This document shows, piece after piece, positions 37,601 through 44,362 of a stretch of 64,000 nucleotides of DNA. Location: the NCBI GenBank assembly GCA_016184115.1, contig JACPDH010000077.1, positions 1 through 64,000 of the forward strand, read 5' to 3'. The translations under genes were made by a program, and so were the position numbers. The notes under the pieces were generated by a model. It did not search any database. It was not told the DNA's origin and was given only the letters and a program-made list of their open reading frames with translations. The DNA comes from Acidobacteriota bacterium. Its GTDB lineage: Bacteria; Acidobacteriota; Thermoanaerobaculia; Gp7-AA8. Each line of letters opens with the position of its first letter. Position 1 is the stretch's first letter.

Positions 37601-37895
37601 CAGGGAGGTTGCCCTTGTTGAACGGCGCGAAGCCATCGCCGTTGAATCGTGCGAGCCCTTCGTACGTTGCGATCCAGAGGTATCCATCGTCGGTCTGCGC
37701 GATTCCGCGGACTACGCTGTGAGGCAGACCGTCTTCGATGCGCCACGCGCGGTGCGCGTACTGGCTGATTGCGCGGTCGGGCGCGAGTGCGGCGAGCGGA
37801 AGCGCCGCGAACAGGAGCGCCGACACGAGTATGCCGCGTATCAGGGTCGCGGCCATGCGGCCCTGGGTGGCGTCGATAGCTCGAGGCGAGGACAT
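34662..37895 (-). CDS. Two-component-propeller sensor histidine kinase
   Basis: A 1077-aa membrane sensor. A signal or anchor segment (about 17-38) precedes about 14 repeated propeller blades with the motif DGxLWIGT. A Y_Y_Y domain (about 650-735), a transmembrane helix (about 750-770) and a coiled coil follow. The kinase has H844 in SHELRTPLN and a HATPase with GTGLGLALAKKFVELH. Such proteins usually sense extracellular polymers or their breakdown products. There is no receiver domain and no adjacent response regulator. Met14 (37856) is an alternative start closer to the signal sequence. Confidence 0.93.
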   Translation of the reverse strand: MSSPRAIDATQGRMAATLIRGILVSALLFAALPLAALAPDRAISQYAHRAWRIEDGLPHSVVRGIAQTDDGYLWIATYEGLARFNGDGFAPFNKGNLPGLRRDTVLAFLKARDGALWIGTNGGGGGRFVGGAAGQYAAVEGLPSDIVAALAEGNDGDIWIGTAAGLAVFRNGRLESPLEKPPVEFFSILSLAVAPDDTVWIGTRSNGLYALRNGVLHAEGFEGRSVHALRIDTDGGLLVGAGDGLFVVAKEGVRRVGAIPVDQVTSLLRDHDDNLWVGTYANGLWRLAANGSVDQLAAREGLLNNSVRSLFEDAEQTLWVGTNSGLESFTAGKFVTIGPREGLSEAYVRSAFQDREGNIWIGTAEGLNRISGGETKVFTTADGLSSDYVFAINQTLDGAIWIGTSRGVNRYFEGRFTRYLESAGIPSPAVRAIHCDRSGTLWIGTDAGALRFVNGKFERVKPADQWDTTYVQAFAEGDDGTLWLGSDGRGVARYANGTFTVWAEEQGLPDGHILALHLDRNGTLWIGTDSAGLIRMKDGRFTQYTKALGLPSDKVLQMMEDDDGRLWAGGGRGIWYAPLAELEAVADGKATSVSTTSFGVGDGIRSVQCNGSVSPSALRTRDGRLWFPTVDGVATILPLHSFPVNTRRPPVKIETVVVDGNSMESGSEIDIAPGAMQLELHYAALTYVSPQAAKFRYRLEGFDRAWVEAGTRRTAYYTGVPPGRYRFRVIASNADGIWNEDGASLGVHLWPRFVQTVWFPLLILAAVLLLVLALHLRRVHSMRTREVELIRLVEQRTGDIRLALAEAHDAREIAESQKRLLAEALVEAEAANRAKSTFLANVSHELRTPLNAIIGFAHVLQQSAAAKLDGRQRKFMDNIALSGEHLLRLINEILDLAKIEAGKITIETELVDVAPLLESVVRTARGLMVERAIEFELVVGNGVTSVIADPTKLKQIVYNLVSNAAKFSPPKSLVRIDAQPLRADDSPLQRDSLAIAVRDRGIGIHPDYHDAIFEEFRQLSSETEKPSGTGLGLALAKKFVELHQGTITVDSAPGEGSTFTVVIPLFQVEAPESQPGA

Positions 37896-38082
37896 GGCTG
37901 ACGCGCACGTTCAATTATGACGGAACGGCGACTCGAGGGACCTTTCCTTCGTTGTGCCGCACCAGAAAGGCATGCGGGCTCCGGATCGACGCGTTTCTGA
38001 ACCTTCGCACACAGGTCACCGCTCCGACACCACGCGCGCGGCCGCGACGCGTATCTTGGAGTCGAACCAACGAGGAGATCGT

Positions 38083-39126
38083 ATGAACCGACGTGTGCTG
38101 CCCCTGGTGGTCTGCTTGCTCACACTTCCCGTCATCGCGTTCGCGCAAGCTGGCGGGCTCAACACACCTGACGCGAGTCCAGCGGCGACGGTGACCCAGA
38201 TCATCGGCCTCACCGAGCTCGGCGCGTCGTACCACCGGCCTGCCGTAAACGGCCGGCAGATCTGGGGCGGCCTCGTGCCGTACGACCAGGTCTGGCGTGC
38301 CGGCGCCGACGAGAACACGACGGTGTCGTTCTCGACCGCCGTCACGGTGAATGGAACGAAGCTCGGCGCCGGGACCTACGGGCTCCACATGATCCCGACC
38401 AGCGGAGATTGGACGGTCATCTTCAGCACGGAATCGCATGCGTGGGGAAGCTTCAGCTACGACCAGAAGGAGGACGCAGCGCGCATCGTCGTGAAGCCGG
38501 AGCCTGCACCGTTCCAGGAACGACTCGGCTACAGCTTCGATGATCCGACACGCGATTCGGCCGTTCTCGCGCTGCGCTGGGAGAAGCTCCGCGTTCCGCT
38601 CACGATCAAAGTCGATGTCGCGCGCACTGTGCTCGAGGACTATAAAACGCAGATGCGCGGTCTCCCTCGCTTTGGCTGGCAAGGGTGGAACCAGCTCGCG
38701 AACTGGGCAGCGCAGAACGAGATCGACCTCGACGATGCGCAGGCGTGGGCCGATCGCTCGATCTCGATGAATCGGAATTTCACGAATCTCCGCACGAAGG
38801 CGCTCGTGATGACGAAGAAGGGGAATGCCGCGGAGGCGGAGACGCTGACGAAAGAAGCGATGAGCGTCGCGACCGAGGTGGAGGTCAACGCATACGGCTA
38901 CCAGCTTCTGGGGCAGCAGAAGGTCGACGAAGCGATCGCGATGTTCGAGAAGAACGTGAAGGAACATCCCGCGTCGTGGAACGTGCACGACAGCCTGGCC
39001 GAGGCGTACGCCATCAAGGGTGACAAGAAGAAGGCGATCGAGGGCTACTCGAAGGCGCTCGGCCTCGTGAAGCTCGAGGACCAGAAGGCTCGAATCACGA
39101 CGACGATCGAGGGGCTGAAGAAATAG
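38083..39126 (+). CDS. Exported DUF2911 protein with C-terminal TPR repeats (second copy)
   Basis: A 347-aa paralogue of the protein at 9828-10982. Signal peptide 1-22 ends AFAQ. DUF2911 segments IWGGLVPYDQVWRAGADENT and GAGTYGLHMIP are clear. The helical C-terminal part has at least two TPR-like repeats (AIAMFEKNVKEHPASWNVHD). The ATG at 38083 has AGGAG 5 nt upstream. Function unknown; the TPR part suggests protein binding in the periplasm. Transcription in this direction leads towards asnB, but a separate promoter and terminator lie between. Confidence 0.9.
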   Translation: MNRRVLPLVVCLLTLPVIAFAQAGGLNTPDASPAATVTQIIGLTELGASYHRPAVNGRQIWGGLVPYDQVWRAGADENTTVSFSTAVTVNGTKLGAGTYGLHMIPTSGDWTVIFSTESHAWGSFSYDQKEDAARIVVKPEPAPFQERLGYSFDDPTRDSAVLALRWEKLRVPLTIKVDVARTVLEDYKTQMRGLPRFGWQGWNQLANWAAQNEIDLDDAQAWADRSISMNRNFTNLRTKALVMTKKGNAAEAETLTKEAMSVATEVEVNAYGYQLLGQQKVDEAIAMFEKNVKEHPASWNVHDSLAEAYAIKGDKKKAIEGYSKALGLVKLEDQKARITTTIEGLKK

Positions 39127-39148
39127 CAGGGCAGGAGCGGGCGACTTC

Positions 39149-39177
39149 TTGACAGCAGGCATGGACGACCGCATACT
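39149..39177 (+). promoter_or_regulatory. Sigma-70-type promoter of the asnB leader
   Basis: TTGACA (39149-39154), a 17-bp spacer, then CATACT (39172-39177). The -35 is a perfect consensus and the -10 matches at 4 of 6. The predicted transcription start is about 39184, only a few bases before the leader-peptide ATG at 39190. Confidence 0.7.
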
Positions 39178-39189
39178 CGCGCCAATCCA

Positions 39190-39270
39190 ATGAAGCGCCG
39201 CAACTCCAACAACGCCACCTCGAATTCGCTGAATACCAACTTCAGCGCGACGGGGGGCTTGTTGCCTTAG
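39190..39270 (+). CDS. Asn-rich leader peptide of asnB
   Basis: A 26-codon frame, ATG to TAG, with 6 asparagine codons at positions 5, 7, 8, 12, 15 and 17 (it begins MKRRNSNNATSN). It lies between a near-consensus promoter and an intrinsic terminator that precedes asparagine synthetase. No Shine-Dalgarno is visible and the predicted transcript starts only about 5-6 nt before the ATG, so it would be translated as a leaderless message. The likely role is ribosome-mediated attenuation: ribosomes stalling at Asn codons when charged Asn-tRNA is short. This is inference from layout; no homologue is known to me. Confidence 0.65.
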   Translation: MKRRNSNNATSNSLNTNFSATGGLLP

Positions 39271-39310
39271 CGGCGTAGGACGATCGAAACGATCACAACG
39301 CGGCTCCCCG
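39251..39310 (+). promoter_or_regulatory. Candidate antiterminator pairing in the asnB leader
   Basis: CGGGGGGCT (39251-39259, the last codons of the leader peptide) can pair over 9 positions (7 Watson-Crick, 2 G-U) with 39302-39310, the left arm of the terminator. The two structures exclude each other. A ribosome at the leader stop would cover the first segment; one stalled upstream at Asn codons would leave it free. Confidence 0.6.
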
Positions 39311-39333
39311 GAAACGGGGAGCCGATTTTTTTT
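39301..39333 (+). terminator. Intrinsic terminator/attenuator before asnB
   Basis: A 10-bp perfect stem (CGGCTCCCCG 39301-39310 against 39315-39324), GAAA loop and eight T residues (39326-39333). It lies 30 bp past the leader-peptide stop and 33 bp before asnB. Confidence 0.9.
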
Positions 39334-39366
39334 GGGCGTCGAATGCGAACGAGGGGGAACAGCGAC

Positions 39367-41034
39367 ATGTGCTCGATACTCGGAATCCTGGAGGCAAAGG
39401 GGAGCGACGCCGCGTCGCTCCGCGCTCGCGCGGTGAGGCTCTCGCGGCTGCAGAGGCATCGCGGGCCCGACTGGTCGGGCGTTTTTTCGTGCGACCGCGC
39501 GGTCCTCGCGCACGAGAGGCTCGCCATCGTCGACGTCACGCACGGGGCACAGCCACTCATGAACGTGGAACGGACGCACGTTCTTGCCGTCAACGGAGAG
39601 ATCTACAACCATCGCGCGCTCCGCACGACGCTTCGGGAGCCTTACGCATTCCAGACGGAATCGGACTGCGAGATCATTCTCGCGCTTTACCGCGAGCGGG
39701 GAGCGGAATTCCTCGATGAGCTCAACGGGATCTTCGCCTTCGTCCTCTACGACGTCGAGCGCGATCGCTACGTGATCGGCCGCGATCACCTCGGCGTCGT
39801 CCCCCTCTACACCGGCCGCGACGAGGAGGGTCGTCTCTACGTCGCCTCGGAGATGAAGGCGCTCGTCCCCGTTTGCAGATCGATCGAGGAGTTTCCTCCC
39901 GGACACGTGCTCGACAGCGAGGATGGGACGCCTCGCCGTTGGTACGCGAGGTCGTGGCGCGCATTCGAGGCCGTGTCGGGCGCGGTCGGCGGTGCACGCG
40001 AGATTCGGCACGAGCTCGAGCAGGCAGTTAGGCGCCAGATGATGAGCGACGTGCCGTACGGTGTGCTTCTCTCGGGGGGGCTCGATTCGTCGATCATTGC
40101 GGCGTGCGCGCGCGAGTTTGCCGAGGGGCGCGTCGAAGACGATGGGAGAAGTGCCGCATGGTGGCCGCAACTCCACACCTTCGCGATCGGCCTCGACCAC
40201 TCGCCCGATCTGCCCAAGGCCGCCGAGGTTGCGGCGCATATCGGATCGGTGCACCACGAGTTCCGGTTTACGGTCGACGAGGCACTCGACGCCCTGCCCG
40301 ACGTCATCCATCACCTCGAGACCTACGACGTCACGACGATCCGTGCCGCGACGCCGATGTACCTGATGGCGCGACGTATCCGCGCGATGGGGATCAAGAT
40401 GGTCCTCTCCGGCGAAGGCTCGGACGAGATCTTTGGCGGGTATCTCTATTTTCACCGCGCGCCCGACCCACGCTCGTTCCACGAGGAGACGGTACGCAAG
40501 CTCGATCGGCTCCACCTCTACGATTGTCTTCGGGCGAACAAGGCGATGGCGGCGTGGGGCGTCGAGGCGCGTGTGCCGTTCCTCGACAAGCAGTTCATCG
40601 ACGCGGCGATGAGCATCGATCCAGCGATGAAGATGGCCGGCTCCGGAAGGATGGAGAAGCAGATTCTGCGCGAGGCATTCGCCGACATGCTTCCCGCATC
40701 AGTTGCATGGCGACAGAAGGAGCAGTTCTCCGACGGCGTCGGCTATGGATGGATCGACTCGCTGAAGGCGCATGCGGAGCGCGTGGTGTCCGACCGCGAT
40801 CTCGCGACGGCGAGGTTTCGGTTTCCGTACAACACGCCACCGACGAAGGAGGCGTATGTCTATCGCCGGATCTTCGATGAGCAGTTCCCGCTCGACGCGT
40901 GCGCGGAGTGCGTGCCTGGCGGGCCTTCGGTCGCCTGCAGCACGCCTGAAGCGCTGCGTTGGGATGCGACGCTGGCAGCGGTGACCGACCCGTCGGGCCG
41001 CGCGGTACGCGGAGTCCATCGCGAGGCGTATTGA
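39367..41034 (+). CDS. asnB: Asparagine synthetase, glutamine-hydrolysing
   Basis: A 555-aa enzyme that makes asparagine from aspartate, ATP and glutamine. Cys2 after the ATG at 39367 is the glutaminase nucleophile (N-terminal domain about 2-165, with RHRGPDWSG and NGEIYNH). The synthetase domain has the PP-loop SGGLDS at 236-241 and GEGSDEIFGGY. Length and motifs match E. coli AsnB. GAGGGGG 9 nt upstream is the ribosome-binding site. Expression is probably controlled by the leader peptide and terminator just upstream. A strong hairpin follows the stop. Confidence 0.96.
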   Translation: MCSILGILEAKGSDAASLRARAVRLSRLQRHRGPDWSGVFSCDRAVLAHERLAIVDVTHGAQPLMNVERTHVLAVNGEIYNHRALRTTLREPYAFQTESDCEIILALYRERGAEFLDELNGIFAFVLYDVERDRYVIGRDHLGVVPLYTGRDEEGRLYVASEMKALVPVCRSIEEFPPGHVLDSEDGTPRRWYARSWRAFEAVSGAVGGAREIRHELEQAVRRQMMSDVPYGVLLSGGLDSSIIAACAREFAEGRVEDDGRSAAWWPQLHTFAIGLDHSPDLPKAAEVAAHIGSVHHEFRFTVDEALDALPDVIHHLETYDVTTIRAATPMYLMARRIRAMGIKMVLSGEGSDEIFGGYLYFHRAPDPRSFHEETVRKLDRLHLYDCLRANKAMAAWGVEARVPFLDKQFIDAAMSIDPAMKMAGSGRMEKQILREAFADMLPASVAWRQKEQFSDGVGYGWIDSLKAHAERVVSDRDLATARFRFPYNTPPTKEAYVYRRIFDEQFPLDACAECVPGGPSVACSTPEALRWDATLAAVTDPSGRAVRGVHREAY

Positions 41035-41042
41035 CGAGGCGC

Positions 41043-41069
41043 GTGGCGCCGGCTCGATACCGGCGCCAC
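41043..41069 (+). terminator. Hairpin downstream of asnB
   Basis: A 10-bp perfect stem (GTGGCGCCGG against its complement) with a 7-nt loop starts 8 bp past the asnB stop. There is no U-tract. Confidence 0.5.
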
Positions 41070-41146
41070 CGCGTCATGCGCGTACGCTGCAGATTCTCCC
41101 GGTCGGCAGGCGGCCGTGAGCGAACCAGAGTGCGGCGCCTCGTGCG

Positions 41147-41674
41147 CTACATCTTCACGGGTGCTCGATGCGCGAGAATCGAGAAGAAGCGCCTTACTCC
41201 CTGATGAATCAGCATATAGACGACGAGTGCGATGATGTACGACATCATCAGCTGGAAGCTTCCGATCGATGGGTCGGGCATGACCCCCTTGAACGGAGCC
41301 ACGAGCGGCGCGGTCACGGTGCGCAGGAATTGCATGAATCCCGTACGGTCGCGCGCTCCGAGAAGCTCCAGCCCGATCAGAAGACCGATCAGCGCATAGG
41401 CGATGTAGAAGACGAAGTCGATGAACTGGTAGGCGCGCGATAGGCTTCGAGCTTTTCGCTCCAGCTGCTCCGACTCGGAGATACCCGCGATCACGTGCTC
41501 CTTCAGCTCGTGAGCGACTGCCTTCACCTCGCGGTTCTCGTCGGGTGAAGTCTGTTCTGCTTCGCGGGCAAGCTCGCGCTGCAATACGGCTTCGATGTGG
41601 CGGCGCGCATTCTTCTGTTCCTCGGGATCAGGAACGGTTTCGGGTGGATCCTGCGGTCTTGGATTTCCAGACAT
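41147..41674 (-). CDS. YggT-like membrane protein
   Basis: A 175-aa protein. Residues 1-75 are hydrophilic and acidic. Two hydrophobic segments (FVFYIAYALIGLLIGLELLG and LMMSYIIALVVYMLIH) flank TVTAPLVAPFKGVMPDP, the layout of YggT-family proteins. The role of YggT is poorly known. The ATG at 41674 is preceded by GAGGGGGAAC; an upstream ATG at 41752 would add a non-conserved stretch. It converges on asnB. Confidence 0.65.
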   Translation of the reverse strand: MSGNPRPQDPPETVPDPEEQKNARRHIEAVLQRELAREAEQTSPDENREVKAVAHELKEHVIAGISESEQLERKARSLSRAYQFIDFVFYIAYALIGLLIGLELLGARDRTGFMQFLRTVTAPLVAPFKGVMPDPSIGSFQLMMSYIIALVVYMLIHQGVRRFFSILAHRAPVKM

Positions 41675-41859
41675 GGTGCGTTCCCCCTCAGCCAGAGCGG
41701 GAGCAAGCGACGTGCCACGGCCGAGAAGCGCGCGATTCGGTTGCGCACACACCGATTTCGGAGTCCGGCCCCGAACTTCTTACACGCGAAGTTGTCAGAT
41801 TGACCGATCGAAAACCCGCCATTCGCTCAGGGCGCAGCGGATCGGTCGATTGCGCGCGC

Positions 41860-42555
41860 TCACTTCGTACGCTGCTTCACCAGTTCGGTCACCGATTCGA
41901 CGGAGCGGATGTCGTCCATCTCCATCGCAACTGTCACGCTCGACTTGACGAGGCCAACCGAGGTGGCGTACCAGGCGACACCGCGGATGACGTTAGGCGC
42001 TTCGTTGCCGGGCAGCGTCGTCGTGCTCTCCCAATCGACACGCCATGCTTCGAAGGTGCCTGCGGGGACGGAGACCATCTCGCGCTTCGTGACTCGGTTC
42101 GTAGTCCGCGTCGACTGGTTGACTCCGGGCCCCTCCATCGCGAAGCTCTGCGCCCAGCTTCCGCCGACCTCCATCGTTGCCGGGATGGACACGCCGGACG
42201 ACGTGATCTTCGTCTCGGGATACACGTCGTATTCGAGCGCGATGCCGTCGTTCCCGCAAAGCCACTTCGACTCCGAGGCGTTGCCTGCGCTCACGTTCTT
42301 CGTGCGGTAGCTGTTCGCATCGATGGCGGCGACTTCCTCGGTGTAGGTCGACGAAGCCTCCGATACGACGTTCCCTTCGGCGTCGAGCTGCTTCGAAGTC
42401 GTCTTGTACTCGCTCACGTTGCCGACTGCGACCGGGTAGTGGGCGAGCGAACAGCGGCTCGCCTGCGTTCCCGGCTTCTTTGACGGTTTCGCAGCGAGCG
42501 TGGCCGAAATGAGAAACGTGGCAGCGACGAGTGTGACGAAACGTGACGGGCTCAT
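41860..42555 (-). CDS. Exported hypothetical protein
   Basis: A 231-aa protein with a signal peptide (about 1-22) and then a predominantly beta sequence. Segments such as HYPVAVGNVSEYKTT, SVPAGTFEAWRVDW and RGVAWYATSVGLVKS resemble the exported beta-barrel-like proteins that bind lipid or report on cell-envelope state in soil bacteria, but I cannot name the family. Two cysteines (about 35 and 101) may pair. GGGAG 5 nt upstream supports the ATG at 42555. Confidence 0.8.
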   Translation of the reverse strand: MSPSRFVTLVAATFLISATLAAKPSKKPGTQASRCSLAHYPVAVGNVSEYKTTSKQLDAEGNVVSEASSTYTEEVAAIDANSYRTKNVSAGNASESKWLCGNDGIALEYDVYPETKITSSGVSIPATMEVGGSWAQSFAMEGPGVNQSTRTTNRVTKREMVSVPAGTFEAWRVDWESTTTLPGNEAPNVIRGVAWYATSVGLVKSSVTVAMEMDDIRSVESVTELVKQRTK

Positions 42556-42697
42556 GGCGCTCCCTTTCCCGAGGTTGTCCGGTGCGGGACGAAGTGTACG
42601 CCGAGAACGCGGCGAGGACGTGGATTCTTCGTCCTCGACAAACGAGTGCTGCGCGCCTGCCCGCGACTGCAACCGGGGGCGAAGGCGCAGCGGCAGC

Positions 42698-43573
42698 CTA
42701 ACGATGCTTGTACATCGTGCCGTGGAAGAAGAATCGGTCGGGGCTTACGGGCGTATCCTCGTCGTCGTAAGGGAACGCGATCCCTCGGAGGGTGACGCCG
42801 TTCGCGTCGGTGAGGATGAGCGAGTACCCGGAGAGCTTCCAGGTTCCGCTCGAGCCTCCCTGGGCGCTCGCGGCGATCTCCGTTCTGGCCGTCTCACCCG
42901 CGACGAACGAGATCGAGTCCCATTCGAAGGTTTCGTCCTCACGCAGCTCGAGCGTCTTTGCGACGGAGACACGGCTGCCGCCATGACTCAGCGACTCGCC
43001 TCCCTCCCATCTGCCGGCGATTGCTTCCGCGCCAGAGAATGGCTCGACGGGAACGAAGATGCCGCCATCCCAGGCGAAGCCGTCGCCGTCGCGCTCGACG
43101 TCGCTCGTCGTCGACTTCCCGTTGGACCAGGTGACGGTTAGCGAGTCTCCGGTCGCGCTGCACGTCCCGCGCTGACCGTCGTGCGCGGCGAGGTCGGCAT
43201 CCGAGAATCCCGTTTCGAGGTTTCCATAGACTTGTCCATCAGGGGCGAAGTACCACGCCGACTTCTCGAGTGTGCCGGTGTAGCTCCAGTAGCGGGTCAT
43301 GAAGTAGAGCCCGACTGGACGCCCTCCTTTGAACGTCGCATCGGCGGGAGTGTCTCCCGATCCGCCGCCGAATAGATCGCCAAATACACTCCCTCCGCCG
43401 TCATCCACGGCGGCCTCGTCATCGCCGCTCGGCGTCCGTGCGAAGTAGAAGGCGAGCAGAGCGATTCCGGCTGCGAAGAGGAGCATGCCCATACAGCCGA
43501 GCGCGATCGCGCCTCCCTTGAGGCAGGAAGAGCTCGAGGGCGGCGCGGGCGCTGTGACGTTGTTCGATTCCAT
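42698..43573 (-). CDS. Membrane-anchored hypothetical protein
   Basis: A 291-aa protein. A proline/serine-rich N-terminus precedes one hydrophobic helix (about 20-45), which would place the rest outside the cytoplasm after a glycine/aspartate-rich linker. The outer part is beta-rich with repeats of the type GxWxxxGxxxxxT, recalling lipocalin-like or DUF-type sensors of environmental bacteria. AGGAG 8 nt upstream supports the ATG at 43573. No homologue can be named. Confidence 0.72.
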   Translation of the reverse strand: MESNNVTAPAPPSSSSCLKGGAIALGCMGMLLFAAGIALLAFYFARTPSGDDEAAVDDGGGSVFGDLFGGGSGDTPADATFKGGRPVGLYFMTRYWSYTGTLEKSAWYFAPDGQVYGNLETGFSDADLAAHDGQRGTCSATGDSLTVTWSNGKSTTSDVERDGDGFAWDGGIFVPVEPFSGAEAIAGRWEGGESLSHGGSRVSVAKTLELREDETFEWDSISFVAGETARTEIAASAQGGSSGTWKLSGYSLILTDANGVTLRGIAFPYDDEDTPVSPDRFFFHGTMYKHR

Positions 43574-43750
43574 GGCATTCGCTCCTGGCGTGTCCGCCCT
43601 CGGTCGTTGGCTCCCGTAGCGCCCGCTGGCGCGTCGGGAGGAGCGACTGTAGCCGATCCCAATTTGCCAGGAAACAGGCGAAAGTTAGGGTAGGAATGGC
43701 AAGCGAGAACGCCAGTCGTTTGGAGATTGCCGCTCGTTCGCGCGGAGCGG

Positions 43751-44251
43751 TCAAGGCTTGCCGCGCTTCGTCGCCTTGCGCGCGGTCTCCTCTCCGGGGC
43801 CCTCGACGATGTTTCGCGTGACGGGTGACGAGAGCACGATCGACGTCGACGTCGACCCGAATGGCGTGAGACGGTCGATCAGAGCCTCGAGGTGCTCGAC
43901 CGATGCCACAGCGACCTTCATGATGAACGAGTCCGCCCCTGTGGCGCGATGGCACTCGAGGACCTCCGGCATGGTGCGGACCGCCGCGGTGATGCGCGTG
44001 AGCACGTCACCGACGGCACTCATGCGGATGACGGCGAGGATCGGCAGGCCGGCTTTGTCGAGGTCGATCTCCGCGCGGTATCCCGCAATGATCCCTGCCG
44101 CCTCCAGGTTCTTCACGCGCTCCGCCGCTGCGGGTGTCGAGAGACCGACGCGGCGCCCAAGCTCCGCGAAGCTCAGCCGTCCTTCGATCTGAAGCTCGCG
44201 AAGAAGCGCCCAGCCCTTCGCATCGAGCAGTTTTTCGTGTTTCGCATGCAT
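43751..44251 (-). CDS. Lrp/AsnC-family transcriptional regulator
   Basis: A 166-aa regulator. Residues about 10-60 form the AsnC-type helix-turn-helix (LSFAELGRRVGLSTPAAAERVKNLEAAGII). The C-terminal alpha-beta (RAM) domain would bind an amino acid (GADSFIMKVAVASVEHLEALID). It is divergent from the aromatic-amino-acid-lyase-like gene, with a 15-bp palindrome in between, so it most likely controls that gene in response to tyrosine, tryptophan or another amino acid. Confidence 0.93.
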   Translation of the reverse strand: MHAKHEKLLDAKGWALLRELQIEGRLSFAELGRRVGLSTPAAAERVKNLEAAGIIAGYRAEIDLDKAGLPILAVIRMSAVGDVLTRITAAVRTMPEVLECHRATGADSFIMKVAVASVEHLEALIDRLTPFGSTSTSIVLSSPVTRNIVEGPGEETARKATKRGKP

Positions 44252-44258
44252 TTCGCAA

Positions 44259-44273
44259 GTTTACTTAATAAAC
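44259..44273. promoter_or_regulatory. AT-rich palindrome, candidate Lrp/AsnC site
   Basis: GTTTACTTAATAAAC is a 5-bp inverted repeat around an AT-rich centre, flanked by two CGCAAGTT direct repeats (44254 and 44274). It sits in the 111-bp divergent gap between the Lrp/AsnC gene and the lyase gene. Confidence 0.5.
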
Positions 44274-44362
44274 CGCAAGTTAAATCGCGAAATCGTCGTA
44301 TGATTCTCGTTCAAACGTCGGTACTGCCTTTCGTAGCATTCTCCGCGCAAGGAGAGCACCGC

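Noticed and set aside
6943-39171. Shared 14-mer GGCATGGACGACCG at 6943 and 39158
   Set aside because: The surrounding sequence differs and the second copy falls in the asnB promoter spacer; one short match is within chance for related intergenic DNA.
37915-40515. Antisense open frame of 866 codons over the DUF2911 and asnB genes
   Set aside because: It crosses two well-supported genes, a promoter and a terminator on the other strand, and has no recognisable domain.
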